Assembly (NCBI GenBank): GCA_050701115.1 | Contig: JBOHER010000334.1 | Span: 1 to 26,267, forward strand | Direction of reading: 5' to 3' | DNA length: 26,267 nt | Source: JBOHER01 sp050701115 | GTDB taxonomy: Bacteria > Actinomycetota > Actinomycetes > Mycobacteriales > Pseudonocardiaceae | In this document: positions 1 through 7,957 of the stretch, in pieces | How the letters are laid out: the number at the start of each line of letters is the position of its first letter | How positions within the stretch are numbered: the first letter of the stretch is position 1 | Position numbers and translations under genes: made by a program | Notes under the pieces: model-generated | Seen by the model: the letters and a program-made list of their open reading frames with translations, nothing else | Database searches by the model: none | Told to the model about the DNA's origin: nothing

Positions 1-1007
1 CCGCACACCCGCATCGCCAGGTCGCCAAGATCGCGATGCCAGTTCGCCCACAGCAGCTTGGCCACCTCGGCCGATCCCGGCTTGGTGTCGCCGAGACTGC
101 GTAGCGCGTGCGCCCGCATCACATCCAGCCCGACCCATGCCTTCGCAAGGTCGGTGCGGATAGCCGGATCATCGGCCGCGCCGTTCGCGCGAGCCAGATC
201 GGCCAGTGCCCGCAGTTCGCGGCGGAATCCCAGTTGCTGACCAAGGGTGGCGACCCCGCGCTCGAAGGCCAGCGTGCCCATGGCAACCCGCCAGCCATCA
301 CCGGGCACGCCGACGACCAGGTTGCTCGCCGTCCTAGCACCGTCGAAGAAGACCTCGTTGAACTCTGACGTTCCGGTGAGCTGCCGGATCGGCCGCACCT
401 CGATTCCCGGCTGGCGCATGGGAACCAGCAGGTAGGACAATCCCTTGTGCCGCTGGGAGCCCGGCTCGGTGCGGGCGAGGACGAAGCACCAATCCGCGAC
501 ATGAGCCAGCGAGGTCCACACCTTCTGCCCGGTGATGACCCATTCGTCACCGTCCAGCACAGCTGTCGTCGACACGGCCGCGAGGTCGGAGCCCGCACCT
601 GGCTCGGAGTACCCCTGGCACCACAGCTCCCGCACATCGCGGATGGGTGGCAGGAAGCGCCGCTGCTGCTCGGGAGTGCCGAACGCGATCAGGGTCGGTC
701 CGAGCAGTTCCTGACCGAGATGACTGACTCTGGCGGGCGCCCCAGCGCGGGCGTATTCCTCATGAAAGATCACCTGCTGCTCGAGCGAAGCGCCCATGCC
801 GCCGTGCTCGACGGGCCATCCGACGCAGTTCCAGCCTGCCACGGCCAGGTGTCGCTCCCACCCGACCCGGTCATCGAAGGCCTCGTGTTCACGTCCTGGA
901 CCGCCGCGCCCGCGTAGCGCCGCGAAGTGCCCATTGAGGTTCTCGTCGAGCCAGGAACGCACGCGAGCGCGGAACTCCTCGTTGGACTCGGTTCCTTGGC
1001 CGGGCAC
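1..1007 (-). CDS. fadE30: Acyl-CoA dehydrogenase, FadE30/IpdE1-like (partial, C-terminus beyond left edge)
   Basis: About 335 residues are visible of a family that usually has about 380-390; the C-terminus lies off the left edge. The chosen start is GTG at 1007, preceded by GAAGGAGA at good spacing. The protein begins MPGQGTESNEEF and shows acyl-CoA dehydrogenase landmarks: N-terminal helical segment with GWPVEHGG, EEYARAGAPAR, then WCQGYSEPGAGSDLA and GQKVWTSLAHVADWC of the middle beta domain, and an ERG tripeptide where heteromeric FadE alpha subunits carry their candidate base. It is divergent from fadD3 with a KstR2-type palindrome between them, exactly the fadE30-fadD3 arrangement of M. 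tuberculosis Rv3560c-Rv3561. There FadE30 (IpdE1) pairs with FadE33 (IpdE2) to oxidise a HIP-derived CoA ester. The family is certain; the FadE30 assignment rests on synteny and general similarity. Confidence 0.85.
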   Translation of the reverse strand, partial: MPGQGTESNEEFRARVRSWLDENLNGHFAALRGRGGPGREHEAFDDRVGWERHLAVAGWNCVGWPVEHGGMGASLEQQVIFHEEYARAGAPARVSHLGQELLGPTLIAFGTPEQQRRFLPPIRDVRELWCQGYSEPGAGSDLAAVSTTAVLDGDEWVITGQKVWTSLAHVADWCFVLARTEPGSQRHKGLSYLLVPMRQPGIEVRPIRQLTGTSEFNEVFFDGARTASNLVVGVPGDGWRVAMGTLAFERGVATLGQQLGFRRELRALADLARANGAADDPAIRTDLAKAWVGLDVMRAHALRSLGDTKPGSAEVAKLLWANWHRDLGDLAMRVC

Positions 1008-1069
1008 GGATTCTCCTTCAGGGAGTGCGGACGTCTGGTCAAACTGTTCGGCACTGCGTAGGCTACTCT

Positions 1070-1083
1070 ACCAAGCACTTGCT
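1070..1083. promoter_or_regulatory. KstR2-type operator in the fadE30/fadD3 divergent promoter
   Basis: The sequence ACCAAGCACTTGCT matches the published KstR2 palindrome AnCAAGnnCTTGnT at every defined base. It lies 14 bases before the fadD3 GTG and 62 bases before the fadE30 start. Possible -10 hexamers for fadD3, TAGGCT (1059-1064) and TACTCT (1064-1069), lie directly upstream, so a bound repressor would block transcription. KstR2 is the TetR-family repressor relieved by HIP-CoA; no kstR2 gene is in the window. Confidence 0.85.
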
Positions 1084-1097
1084 AGGGAGGTGAAGAG

Positions 1098-2750
1098 GTG
1101 AGTTCGCTGAGCCAGGTAGATACGCGCCACGCAGCGGGCACGATCCCCGCCGCGCTCATCGCGGCGGCCGCTCGCTTCGCGGACAACGAGGCGCTGGTCG
1201 ACGGGGATGTCCGGCGAACATACGCTGCCCTGGACCAGCGCGTGCGCGACTGCGCCCGGCTGTTCATCGCCGAGGGCGTGCGCATGGGAGATCGCGTGGC
1301 GATCTGCGCGCCGAATACCCATCACTGGGTCGAAGCCGCGCTCGGCGCGCTGTACGCGGGTGCGACCCTGGTTCCGATCAACACCCGGTTCACCGGACAC
1401 GAGATCCTCGACATCCTGCAGCGGACCAGCGCAGCGGCGCTGGTGATCGCGGGACCGTTCCTCGGCGTGGACCGCTTGGCGCAGGTGCGCGACGTTGCCG
1501 CGAACAACGGCCAGGACGGTGCCGGGCCGATTCCCGGACTGCCGGCATTGCGCACCGTGCTGCGGGTGCCGGTCGACGGCGAACTGCCGTCCGACGACGC
1601 CGCCCTCGACTGGGCCGATATTCCAGCCAAGACGGTCCGCGTCGGCGGCGCCGAGTTGGACACCCGGCTCGCCCAAGCTGATCCGCACCGGCCGAGCGAC
1701 ATCCTGTTCACCTCCGGCACTACGGGACGCAGCAAAGGGGCGATGAGTTCGCACACCCAGTCCCTCGGTGTGGCCCAGGAATGGGCCGAACTGGGTGGCC
1801 TGAATGCCCAGGATCGTTACCTGGTGATCAACCCGTTCTTCCACAGTTTCGGCTACAAGGCGGGGATTCTCGCTGCCCTGCTCCGCGGCGCCACCCTCAT
1901 TCCGCAGGTGACCTTCGATGTGGAGGCGGCGTTCGGGTTGATCGAATCCGAACGGATCACGGTGCTGCCCGGAGCGCCGACGATTTACCAGATGATGCTC
2001 GACCACCCCGCGCGGGCCGACCACGATCTGTCCAGCCTGCGGCTTGCGGTGACCGGCGCGGCCACGGTACCGGTGGTGCTGGTGGAACGGATGCGCGACG
2101 AATTGAACTTCGACGTCGTACTGACCGCCTACGGGCTGACCGAGGCGGTGGTGGCCACCATGTGCCGTCCCGAGGACGAGCCGGACACGGTAGCCAACAC
2201 CTCTGGCCGCGCGGCAGCGGGATTCGAGGTCCGCATAGCGGGGCCGGACGGAAACCCGCTCCCACCCGGCGAGCCGGGTGAGGTTCTGCTGCGCGGCCCC
2301 AACGTCATGCTCGGCTACCTGGACGACAGGGAAGCGACCGCGAAGGCGATCGACACCGGTGGCTGGCTGCACACCGGTGACGTAGGTGTGCTGGACAAGC
2401 ACGGATACCTCAAGATCACCGACCGGATCAAGGACATGTACGTCTCCGGCGGCTTCAATGTCTACCCCGCGGAAGTCGAGCAGGCCCTGGCTCGCCTGGA
2501 CGGAGTGGCCGAGTCGGCGGTCATCGGCATACCCGACACCCGGCTCGGTGAGGTCGGCAAGGCCTATGTACTCGCCAAACCTGGCCACCAACTGTCCGAA
2601 GTGGACGTTCTCGAACACTGCAGGGCGACGCTGGCCAACTATAAGGTTCCGCGGCAGGTGGAGTTCGTGTCCGAACTGCCGCGCAACGCCACCGGCAAGG
2701 TGCTCAAGCGGGTCCTGCGGGACCAGACCGACAAGAAGGAGCTCTCGTGA
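1098..2750 (+). CDS. fadD3: Acyl-CoA synthetase FadD3 (HIP-CoA ligase)
   Basis: A 550-residue ANL-superfamily adenylating enzyme. The start is GTG at 1098, with GGGAGG at 1085-1090. The phosphate-binding loop SGTTGRSKGAMSS lies at about residues 206-218, the hinge/A8 region GYLKITDRIKDMYVSGG at about 436-452, and the C-terminal catalytic Lys534 in NATGK. FadD3 converts the propionate side chain of HIP (3a-H-4-(3'-propanoate)-7a-methylhexahydro-1,5-indanedione) to a CoA thioester using ATP, the entry step to ring C/D breakdown. The assignment relies on divergence from fadE30, a KstR2-type operator immediately upstream, and following fadE31-33 genes. The stop overlaps the next start by 4 bases (GTGA), so the genes are coupled. 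Substrate is inferred from context; the family alone would not fix it. Confidence 0.9.
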   Translation: MSSLSQVDTRHAAGTIPAALIAAAARFADNEALVDGDVRRTYAALDQRVRDCARLFIAEGVRMGDRVAICAPNTHHWVEAALGALYAGATLVPINTRFTGHEILDILQRTSAAALVIAGPFLGVDRLAQVRDVAANNGQDGAGPIPGLPALRTVLRVPVDGELPSDDAALDWADIPAKTVRVGGAELDTRLAQADPHRPSDILFTSGTTGRSKGAMSSHTQSLGVAQEWAELGGLNAQDRYLVINPFFHSFGYKAGILAALLRGATLIPQVTFDVEAAFGLIESERITVLPGAPTIYQMMLDHPARADHDLSSLRLAVTGAATVPVVLVERMRDELNFDVVLTAYGLTEAVVATMCRPEDEPDTVANTSGRAAAGFEVRIAGPDGNPLPPGEPGEVLLRGPNVMLGYLDDREATAKAIDTGGWLHTGDVGVLDKHGYLKITDRIKDMYVSGGFNVYPAEVEQALARLDGVAESAVIGIPDTRLGEVGKAYVLAKPGHQLSEVDVLEHCRATLANYKVPRQVEFVSELPRNATGKVLKRVLRDQTDKKELS

Positions 2751-3604
2751 CGACAACCGACCAAGAGGTCGTCCGCTTCGAGCGACGAGGCGCGGTCGCC
2801 GTGGTGACCATGAACCGGCCCGAGTACCGCAACGCGCAGAACTCCGCGATGACCTATGCGCTGGACGCCGCTTTCAGCCGCGCCGTCGACGACGACGAGG
2901 TCAAGGTCATCGTGCTGGCCGGGGCGGGCAAGCACTTCTCGGCGGGGCACGACATCGGCACACCAGGCCGCGACATCGACGTGCACTTCGAGAACAAGGC
3001 CGTGCTGTGGTGGGACCACGTGGGCAAGCAGGGCGGCGATCAGCGATTCGCCCGTGAGTCCGAGGTGTACCTCGGAATGTGCCGACGCTGGCGCGAAATC
3101 CCCAAGCCGACCATCGCCAGCGTGCAGGGCGCCTGTATCGCGGGCGCGCTGATGCTGACCTGGGTCTGCGATCTCATCATCGCCTCGGACGATGCCTTCT
3201 TCGCAGATCCCGTTGTGCGCATGGGAATTCCCGGTGTCGAGTACTTCGCCCATCCGTGGGTGCTCGGCCCCCGCGCCGCCAAGGAAGTGCTGTTCACCGG
3301 TGACCGGTTCAGCGCAACTCAGGCCAAGGAGTGGGGCATGATCAATAGGGTCGTGTCCCGGGATGAACTGGAGTCCGAGACGATCGCTCTGGCCAACAGG
3401 ATCGCCGAGATGCCCGGCTTCGGGCTCGCGCTGACCAAGAAAGCTGTCAACCAGGCAGAAGACCTCATGGGCCTGCGTGCCGGAATGGACTCGGTGTTCG
3501 GTCTGCATCACTTCGCGCACGCACACAATGCGGAGGTCTCCGGCGGCGATTCGCTCGGTGGGCAGGACGCCAAGTCCATGGCTGCCAACGCACGAAAGGC
3601 CTGA
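2747..3604 (+). CDS. Crotonase-fold protein lacking both hydratase glutamates
   Basis: A 285-residue enoyl-CoA hydratase/isomerase-family protein. The start is GTG at 2747, overlapping fadD3 by 4 bases, with AAGGAG just upstream. CoA-binding and oxyanion-hole features are present: NRPEYRNA near the N-terminus, HFSAGHDI (residues 63-70) and IASVQGACIAGAL before the second oxyanion loop. Aligned by eye to rat mitochondrial crotonase, the two catalytic glutamates (E144 and E164) fall on Met136 and Val156. It is therefore unlikely to be an ordinary hydratase and may be a hydrolase, a retro-Claisen-type C-C lyase or an isomerase. It is not obviously EchA20, which is shorter and normally sits beside ipdAB. 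The position between fadD3 and fadE31 implies action on a CoA ester of the HIP pathway. Family is secure; the reaction is unknown. Confidence 0.85.
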   Translation: MTTTDQEVVRFERRGAVAVVTMNRPEYRNAQNSAMTYALDAAFSRAVDDDEVKVIVLAGAGKHFSAGHDIGTPGRDIDVHFENKAVLWWDHVGKQGGDQRFARESEVYLGMCRRWREIPKPTIASVQGACIAGALMLTWVCDLIIASDDAFFADPVVRMGIPGVEYFAHPWVLGPRAAKEVLFTGDRFSATQAKEWGMINRVVSRDELESETIALANRIAEMPGFGLALTKKAVNQAEDLMGLRAGMDSVFGLHHFAHAHNAEVSGGDSLGGQDAKSMAANARKA

Positions 3605-3606
3605 GC

Positions 3607-4776
3607 GTGGACCTCGATCTCGACCAATCCGCCCTCGATCTCCGTGCTGAGGTCAGGGCATGGCTGGCAGGCAACGTGCCAGACAAGCCGCTCGACTCCT
3701 TCGACACCGTGGCCGGGTTCCAGCAGCACCGCGAGTGGGAGGCCAAGCTCACCGACGCTCGGCTATCCGTGGTGTCCTGGCCTGCCGAGTACGGCGGGCG
3801 CGACGCGTCCCTGCTGGAGTGGGTGCTGTTCGAAGAGGAGTACTACGCGGCGGGTGCGCCCGCACGGGTCAACCAGAACGGCATATTCATGCTCGCACCG
3901 ACCCTGTTCTCGCACGGCACACCCGAGCAGCAGCGGCGTATTCTGCCCGCGATGGCGCGCGCGGATGAAGTGTGGGCGCAGGCCTGGTCGGAGCCGGAGG
4001 CCGGCAGTGACATCGCGGCGTTGCGCAGCACCGCTACCCGCACCGAGGGCGGCTGGCTGTTGTCGGGCCAGAAGACCTGGAGTTCGAGGGCGGCCCTCGC
4101 GGATAAGGCATTCGGCCTGTTCCGCAGCGATCCGGAGAGCGTTCGGCACCGCGGGCTGACCTATCTGATGTTCGACCTGCGCGCCAAGGGTGTTCAGGTC
4201 CGGCCCATCGCTCAGCTCGATGGTGAGCCAGGATTCGCGGAGATCTTCCTGGACAACGTGTTCGTGCCGGACCAGGACGTGATCGGCGAGGCGGGTGGTG
4301 GCTGGCGAGTCGCGATGACCACGGCCAACAACGAGCGCGGGCTGTCGTTGCGCAGCCCCGGCCGGTTCCTCGCCTCCGCGGATCGGCTTGTCGACCTCTG
4401 GCGGCGAACGGGGGATCCGGCCGACACAGCACTTGCCGCACGGGTTGCCGACGCGTGGATCGGCGCGCGTGCCTATCAGCTGTACACCTTTGGCACCCTC
4501 ACTCGCCTTGCCGAAGGTGGAGAGCTCGGCCCGGAATCAAGCGTGAACAAGCTGTTCTGGTCCCACCTGGATGTCGCCCTGTACGAGACCGCGCTGGAAC
4601 TGCTGGGGTCGCAAGGGGAACTGACCGGTGAGACCGCCCCCGATGCGGGACGCTGGAGCGCCGGGTACCTGTTCTCCCTTGCCGGGCCGATCTACGGCGG
4701 CACTGACCAGATCCAGCGCAACACGGTTGCCGAGCGCCTGCTCGGTCTCCCCCGGGACGCCAGGGGTGCCCGATGA
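3607..4776 (+). CDS. fadE31: Acyl-CoA dehydrogenase, FadE31-like
   Basis: A 389-residue full-length acyl-CoA dehydrogenase. The start is GTG at 3607, two bases after the crotonase stop. It has SWPAEYGG near residues 58-65, the signature AWSEPEAGSDIA, GQKTWSSRAALAD in the beta domain, TTANNERGLS where heteromeric FadE alpha subunits have their candidate base, and the C-terminal YGGTDQIQRNTVAERLLGLP. The residue used as base in medium-chain enzymes (Glu in YEGT) is Gly here, as is usual for steroid FadE alpha subunits. Its stop overlaps the next start as ATGA. Work on the M. tuberculosis proteins indicates FadE31 forms mixed tetramers with FadE32 or FadE33. The order after fadD3 matches Rv3562. 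Partner and substrate are inferred. Confidence 0.87.
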   Translation: MDLDLDQSALDLRAEVRAWLAGNVPDKPLDSFDTVAGFQQHREWEAKLTDARLSVVSWPAEYGGRDASLLEWVLFEEEYYAAGAPARVNQNGIFMLAPTLFSHGTPEQQRRILPAMARADEVWAQAWSEPEAGSDIAALRSTATRTEGGWLLSGQKTWSSRAALADKAFGLFRSDPESVRHRGLTYLMFDLRAKGVQVRPIAQLDGEPGFAEIFLDNVFVPDQDVIGEAGGGWRVAMTTANNERGLSLRSPGRFLASADRLVDLWRRTGDPADTALAARVADAWIGARAYQLYTFGTLTRLAEGGELGPESSVNKLFWSHLDVALYETALELLGSQGELTGETAPDAGRWSAGYLFSLAGPIYGGTDQIQRNTVAERLLGLPRDARGAR

Positions 4777-5780
4777 GATTCGCACTGTCCCCCGAACAGG
4801 TTGATTTTTCCCGCAGTATCAACGATCTCCTCGGTAATGCTGATACCCCCGCTGTGATCAGGGCCTGGGCCGTCGGACGCCACGACGCCGGCCTTGCGCT
4901 CTGGCGCAAGCTGGCCGAGCTGGGGATCACGGCCTTGGCTGTGCCGGAGCGCAACGGTGGGTTCGGGGCCGATGCCGTTGACCTTGCTGTGGCGTTCGAG
5001 GCGCTCGGCTACCACGGTGTACCGGGTCCACTGACGGAGTCCATCGCGGTACTTCCGGTGCTACTCAGCGACTGCACTGATCCTGCGCTCGCCGACCGAT
5101 GGCTGCCCGACCTCGCCGCTGGGGACAGAGTTGGCACGCTCTGCTTGCCGCCACACGTCCCCTACGCGCTGGACGCCGATATCGCCGATGTCCGGGTGTG
5201 CGTCGACAACGGCACGCTGCACGAGTTCGCTCCCAGCGCCGTGGGCGCCTTGTACTCGGTGGATCGCGCTCGGCGCCTGTACACAGTGGACACTGCTTCG
5301 ATGGCTCCGCTGGCGGCGGGTCCGTCTGGTCGCGCATTGACCTACGGCGCGTTCGCCACCGCCGCACAGCTGCTCGGCGCGGGAGGGCGTTTGCTGGACA
5401 GCAGCGTGTCCTACGCCAAGCAGCGCAGCCAGTACGGGCAGCCGATCGGGCAGTATCAGGCGATCAAACACCTGCTCGCCGACGTGGTGACCCAGGTCGA
5501 GCTCGCTCGCCCGCTGCTGTACGGCGCCGCGGTCGCGTTGGCACACAACGAGTCCACGTCGGTCCGGGACGTCTCCGCGGCCCGGGTGACCGCCGCGGAC
5601 GCGGCCTACCTCGCCGCCCGCACGGCGCTGCAGGTCCACGGTGCGATCGGCTACACCGCCGAGCATGATCTTGGCCTGTGGCTGACCAAAGTTCGTGCGC
5701 TGCAGGCCGCATGGGGCACCCAGGCCTTCCATCGCAAGCGGGTGCTCGACTCACTGGTCACCATGCGGGAGGCGAGCTGA
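4773..5780 (+). CDS. fadE32: Acyl-CoA dehydrogenase, FadE32-like (short beta-type subunit)
   Basis: A 335-residue acyl-CoA dehydrogenase. The ATG start lies within the ATGA overlap with fadE31. It begins MRFALSPEQVDFSRSINDLL, has LAVPERNGGFGADAVDLAVAF, a degenerate middle domain, and a well conserved C-terminal helical domain with YAKQRSQYGQPIGQYQAIKH and LQVHGAIGYTAEHDLGL. The GSD-containing middle signature seen in fadE31 is missing, typical of beta subunits in the alpha2-beta2 steroid dehydrogenases. In mycobacteria fadE32 loss causes accumulation of a late methyl-oxo-octanedioate intermediate, as I recall, so it likely acts after the rings are opened. The stop shares one base with the next start (TGATG). 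Family is secure; number assigned by gene order. Confidence 0.83.
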   Translation: MRFALSPEQVDFSRSINDLLGNADTPAVIRAWAVGRHDAGLALWRKLAELGITALAVPERNGGFGADAVDLAVAFEALGYHGVPGPLTESIAVLPVLLSDCTDPALADRWLPDLAAGDRVGTLCLPPHVPYALDADIADVRVCVDNGTLHEFAPSAVGALYSVDRARRLYTVDTASMAPLAAGPSGRALTYGAFATAAQLLGAGGRLLDSSVSYAKQRSQYGQPIGQYQAIKHLLADVVTQVELARPLLYGAAVALAHNESTSVRDVSAARVTAADAAYLAARTALQVHGAIGYTAEHDLGLWLTKVRALQAAWGTQAFHRKRVLDSLVTMREAS

Positions 5781-6895
5781 TGACGCTGACCGAGGAACAC
5801 GCGGATCTCGCGAGGGCGGTGCGCAGTGTGCTCGAGCGCCAATCGGGGCCTGCGGAAGTCCGGGCCGCCGTTGATCGGCCCCGGGGATACGACGAGAAGC
5901 TCTGGTCGGTGTTGTGCGAACAGATCGGCGTCGCCGCACTGCCCATCCCGGAACGTTTCGGCGGCGTGGGCGCCGGGGTGGTTGAACTGCAGGTGGTCGC
6001 CGAGGAACTCGGCCGAGGTGTCACACCCGGTCCTCTGCTCGGGTCCACTGTGCTGGCCACCTCGGCCCTACTCGCCTCCGGCGATGATGCGGCGTGCGCA
6101 CGGTTGCTGCCCGCGCTGGCCCATGGCAACGCTCTGGCGGCACTGGCGTGGACCGATTCTCGAGGCCGATGGGACGCCGCCACGGCGGCGTTCACGGCTG
6201 TGCCTGCCGACGGCGAGTACATAATGGACGGTTGCGCTCACTATGTACTGGACGGCGACTACGCCGACACCGTGCTCCTGGTGGCGCGCTGCGGTGAGGA
6301 AGCCGGGCTGTTCGAGGTCGACCCGGAGCAGGAGAGCGTGCACCGGCAGCAGTCGGCCACGATGGACCAGACCCGAAGGCTGGCCACGGTATCGTTGTCC
6401 GCCGCACGAGCTTGTCGTATCGGTGCAGGCGACTTCCGGCAGGCGCTCTCCGATGCGCGGGACACGGCCTGCGCGGTTCTCGCCGCCGAGCAGGTTGGGA
6501 CCGCGAGCGCCGCGCTGGCGGCCACCGTCGAGTACACCAAGAACCGCGTGCAGTTCGGCCGCGCGATCGGCGGATTCCAGGCCCTCAAGCACCGGATGGC
6601 TGACATGCACGTCCTGGTCGAATCGGCCCGCTCGGCCTGCTACGCGGCAGGAGAAGCGATCGCCGAGAGCACCCCGGACGCGGCTCGAGCGGCGCTGACC
6701 GCCAAGGTGTACTGCTCGGAGGCACTGTCCGCCGTGGCCGCCGAGATGATCCAGCTGCACGGCGGCATCGCGATCACCTGGGAACACGACGCGCACCTGT
6801 ACTTCAAACGCGCCCACTCCGGCGCACAACTGTTCGGCCAACCGCAAGAGCATCTGGCACGCCTCGACCACCTTATGGGCTCATCTCGTGAGTGA
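5780..6895 (+). CDS. fadE33: Acyl-CoA dehydrogenase, FadE33/IpdE2-like
   Basis: A 371-residue acyl-CoA dehydrogenase of the short-signature type. The frame is open upstream to 5678, but ATG at 5780 is preferred: it has GGGAGG at 5767-5772, overlaps the fadE32 stop by one base, and gives the expected N-terminus MTLTEEHADLARAVRSVL. Conserved parts include LPIPERFGGVGAGVVELQVV, YTKNRVQFGRAIGGFQALKH and MIQLHGGIAITWEHD. In M. tuberculosis FadE33 (IpdE2) pairs with FadE30 (IpdE1), whose homologue is at the left edge. The final residues SSRE and the stop codon are encoded inside a 44-bp repeat unit beginning at 6886, so the natural 3' end may have been altered by insertion of that repeat. Confidence 0.84.
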   Translation: MTLTEEHADLARAVRSVLERQSGPAEVRAAVDRPRGYDEKLWSVLCEQIGVAALPIPERFGGVGAGVVELQVVAEELGRGVTPGPLLGSTVLATSALLASGDDAACARLLPALAHGNALAALAWTDSRGRWDAATAAFTAVPADGEYIMDGCAHYVLDGDYADTVLLVARCGEEAGLFEVDPEQESVHRQQSATMDQTRRLATVSLSAARACRIGAGDFRQALSDARDTACAVLAAEQVGTASAALAATVEYTKNRVQFGRAIGGFQALKHRMADMHVLVESARSACYAAGEAIAESTPDAARAALTAKVYCSEALSAVAAEMIQLHGGIAITWEHDAHLYFKRAHSGAQLFGQPQEHLARLDHLMGSSRE

Positions 6896-6929
6896 AAGTT
6901 GTTGCCTGAGGGGCCCTGAGCACTCACGA
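6886..6929 (+). repeat. 44-bp palindromic repeat unit 1a (REP-like), left half of an inverted doublet
   Basis: The unit starts TCGTGAGTGAAAGTTGTTGC and ends CACTCACGA, so its 9-base termini are perfect inverted repeats around a 26-base centre. It has the same length and layout as the units at 6944, 14125 and 26224. The fadE33 stop (6893-6895) is inside it. With unit 1b it forms a long imperfect hairpin that may end fadE33 transcription. Confidence 0.9.
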
Positions 6930-6943
6930 CCGCAGCACACACG

Positions 6944-6987
6944 TCGTGAGTGCTCAAGGCCGCCAGAGCAACAACTTTCACTCACGA
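6944..6987 (-). repeat. 44-bp palindromic repeat unit 1b, inverted partner of 1a
   Basis: Read on the minus strand it begins TCGTGAGTGAAAGTTGTTGC and ends CACTCACGA, identical to unit 1a at both ends and differing only in the centre. It is separated from 1a by a 14-base spacer (6930-6943). Head-to-head pairing of two REP units is the classical BIME arrangement. It ends 25 bases before the start of the RDD gene, leaving little room for a promoter outside the repeat. Confidence 0.9.
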
Positions 6988-7012
6988 GAGGGTGCGTGGT
7001 TAGCTGCACCTT

Positions 7013-7870
7013 GTGTCCAAGCTTGTCACCGGTGAGGCGGTAGCACTCGACCTGCAGTTGGCCAAGTTGGCCAGCAGGAGCGTGGCCGCCGCGATCGACG
7101 TCGCCCTGCAGGTGCTGGCGCTGGGCGCGCTCTACGCGGTGCTGCTGTTGGGGCCCGGCCTGGACAACGCCCTCGCCGCCGCCGTGGGGTTGGTCGTAAG
7201 CGTCGCAGTGCTGGTGGGCTACCCGGTGCTCGCCGAGACGCTCAGCCGCGGTCGCACGCTCGGCAAGCTGGCGATGGGCCTGCGCGTGGTGCGCGACGAC
7301 GGCGGCCCGATCAGCTTTCGGCACGCGCTGGTGCGCGGACTCGCCTGGTTCTTCGTCGACTTCTGGGCGCTTGGCGTCTTCGGCTTCGTCGCCATGGTCG
7401 TGTCGCTGTCCTCGGTCAAGGGCAAGCGGGTGGGCGATCTCCTTGCCGGCACGGTAGTGATCAGGGAGCGGGTGCCTGGCAGCCGGACCGACCTGATCTC
7501 GATGCCGCCGCAGCTGAGCGGCTGGGCAGCCGACCTCGATCTGGCCGGCCTGCCCGATGGCCTCGCGCTCACCATGCGCCAGTTCCTCGGCCGATTCGAT
7601 CAGCTCGATCCCGGCGCGCGCGAGGATCTCGGTCGCAGGCTGGTCGCAGAGGTCCGCGAGCACATCGGTACACCACCCCCGGCGGGCACGCCGACCTGGG
7701 CATACCTGGCTGCCGTGCTCGCCGAACGACGCGCACGCGAGGGGTCAGGCCCCAACGGCTGGGCCGAGCGCCCGGTGCACCGGTTGACACCCGGCGACCG
7801 GCAACTTCGGGAGCGCCAGCAGCCCCCGGTAGCACCACGATCCGACTCGCCGTTCACCCCGCCGGGCTGA
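7013..7870 (+). CDS. RDD-family membrane protein
   Basis: A 285-residue protein of the RDD family. The start is GTG at 7013, giving MSKLVTGEAVALDLQLAKL, which matches the usual family N-terminus. No convincing ribosome binding site precedes it, so a leaderless or poorly initiated transcript is possible. Two hydrophobic stretches lie at about residues 25-75 and a further pair at about 100-145, with the RDD signature GRTLGKLAMGLRVVRDDGG between them. The C-terminal 120 residues are soluble and charged. It opens a cluster (RDD, membrane protein, DUF4129, DUF4350, MoxR, DUF58, SpoIIM) matching M. tuberculosis Rv3689-Rv3695 in content; there Rv3695 is the RDD member. The molecular role is unknown; transport or ion exchange has been proposed for some RDD proteins. 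Confidence 0.85.
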   Translation: MSKLVTGEAVALDLQLAKLASRSVAAAIDVALQVLALGALYAVLLLGPGLDNALAAAVGLVVSVAVLVGYPVLAETLSRGRTLGKLAMGLRVVRDDGGPISFRHALVRGLAWFFVDFWALGVFGFVAMVVSLSSVKGKRVGDLLAGTVVIRERVPGSRTDLISMPPQLSGWAADLDLAGLPDGLALTMRQFLGRFDQLDPGAREDLGRRLVAEVREHIGTPPPAGTPTWAYLAAVLAERRAREGSGPNGWAERPVHRLTPGDRQLRERQQPPVAPRSDSPFTPPG

Positions 7871-7957
7871 ACCCGCACCCGCCGGTCTTCATCGAGTACC
7901 CCGGCCCGAAAATCTGGCAGGATGGCTGCGTCTAGGCGACGATATTGCGGGGAGGCC

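Noticed and set aside
1068..2756. Long minus-strand open frame opposite fadD3 (562 residues)
   Set aside because: It is antisense to a well-conserved ligase and has no recognisable domains; such frames are common in GC-rich DNA.
5678..5779. Longer FadE33 from 5678
   Set aside because: It would overlap fadE32 by about 100 bases in another frame; ATG 5780 has a good ribosome binding site and the usual family N-terminus.
6886..6987. Ordinary intrinsic terminator only
   Set aside because: It has no T-run, and the same 44-bp unit recurs elsewhere, so a repeat family explains it better, though it may also stop transcription.
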